DNA of 51,849 bases, taken from the NCBI GenBank assembly GCA_018655525.1, contig JABIJM010000002.1, forward strand, positions 173,575 to 225,423, in the 5' to 3' direction. The DNA is from Candidatus Woesearchaeota archaeon. Its GTDB lineage: Archaea > Nanobdellota > Nanobdellia > Woesearchaeales > GW2011-AR9. Both the position numbers and the translations under genes were made by a program. Below the pieces are notes generated by a model, which made no database searches, was not told the DNA's origin, and was given only the letters and a program-made list of their open reading frames with translations. Positions 51,283-51,849 of the stretch are shown piece by piece (the first letter of the stretch is position 1; every line of letters begins with the position of its first letter).

Positions 51283-51849
51283 AAAGGAGGTGATCCATCC
51301 GTAGGTTCCCCTACGGATACCTTGTGACGACTTAACCCACCTCACCGAATCTGGGTTTAATACAACTAAAAGCTGCATTTCACCCAAACCCAACTCGGTT
51401 GGTTTGACGGGCGGTGTGTGCAAAGAGCAGGGACATATTCACCGGGTCGTGATGAAACCCGATTACTAGGGATTCCGTTGTCATGAGGGCGAGTTACAGC
51501 CCTCAATCCAGACTAAGACGAAGTTTCGAGGTTTGGCTCCACCTTTCGGTGTCGCAGCCCATTGTCCTCGCCATTGTTGCGCGCGTGTAGCCCAGCAGAT
51601 TCGGAGCATACAGACCTATCGTAGCCCACACCTTCCTCTGCGTTTCCACAGCAGTCCCTATAATGTGCCCGGTCATTCAAAAGAATCCGCTGGCAATTAT
51701 AGGTATGGGTCTCGCTCGTTACCTCACTTAAGAGGACACCTTACGGCACGAGCTGACGACGGCCATGCACTACCTCTCGGCTCGTCAGGTAAGACATTTA
51801 ATCTGACCTTCATTCTGCCGTCGCTGCTGGTGAGATTCTCTGCGTAAAG
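51283..51849 (-). rRNA. 16S ribosomal RNA (3' part)
   Basis: About 567 nt of the 3' end, cut by the window edge. The 3' terminus reads GGATCACCTCCTTT, giving an anti-Shine-Dalgarno CCUCC. The 1100 region reads AACGAGCGAGACCC, the archaeal form. The 1400 region (ACACACCGCCCGTC on the minus strand) is intact. A short spacer with A/T runs separates it from tRNA-Ala. Confidence 0.97.

Noticed and set aside
51080-51847. Frames across tRNA-Ala and 16S on both strands
   Set aside because: They are translations of structural RNA genes.
1-51849. CRISPR arrays, insertion sequences with transposases, or integrase-bordered islands
   Set aside because: No regularly spaced repeats, cas genes, transposase or integrase frames were seen; the intein is the only clear mobile element.

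Overview
The window is archaeal DNA, AT-rich and densely packed, about 47 genes plus most of one rRNA operon. The 16S fragment carries the archaeal form of the 1100 region (AACGAGCGAGACCC). The ThrRS has the archaea-specific N-terminal editing domain, and there are a deoxyhypusine synthase, a PhoU/AbrB regulator and an Lhr helicase with an intein. Most first genes of transcription units have a TATA element centred about 26 nt before the start codon, so their mRNAs should be leaderless; downstream operon genes often use GAGG-type ribosome binding sites matching the CCUCC 3' end of 16S. Gene content (MutS, GpsA, ORF6N protein, MazG-like, many small orphans) recalls DPANN archaea such as Woesearchaeota, but that placement is inference and the 16S should decide it.

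Layout. 1-10.4 kb: a truncated 2-hydroxyacid-dehydrogenase-like protein, a radical SAM protein, an ORF6N protein, an unusual adenylosuccinate synthetase, a three-gene unknown operon (5708-7703), a two-gene unknown operon (7700-8670), and an MgtC/DUF4010 membrane protein. 10.4-21.5 kb: MutS, a second radical SAM protein, a secreted HExxH protein, Lhr with a 468-residue intein, then a GC-rich segment (20715-20835) that folds as a junctional RNA. 21.5-27.3 kb: adenylate kinase, an ADP-ribosyltransferase-like protein, a Ski2/Mtr4-like helicase, PhoU/AbrB. 27.3-32.5 kb: a three-gene operon around a 1375-residue protein that joins an APH-like kinase domain, three membrane segments and an S-layer-like plus beta-sandwich exterior. 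32.6-43.4 kb: ThrRS, PIG-L deacetylase with a GT4 glycosyltransferase, an HD hydrolase of RelA/SpoT type, a MazG-like protein, GpsA, TatD, a lipoprotein and an orphan GHKL ATPase. 43.5-46.8 kb: a four-gene overlapping polyamine/hypusine operon (deoxyhypusine synthase, mini-kinase, PLP decarboxylase, agmatinase). 46.8-47.8 kb: a hairpin leader, a cupredoxin-like lipoprotein and a four-helix-bundle protein. 48.0-51.8 kb, minus strand: 16S (3' part), tRNA-Ala(UGC), 23S, with no 5S in the window.

The most notable items are the kinase/S-layer receptor-like operon, the structured RNA upstream of lhr, the ThrRS with an archaeal editing domain plus a degenerate bacterial-type one, the polyamine/hypusine operon with its embedded mini-kinase, and the repeated use of one shared 4-bp stop (TTAA, CTAA or TTAG) by six of nine convergent gene pairs. 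All domain calls come from reading motifs by eye; no search or folding program was run.
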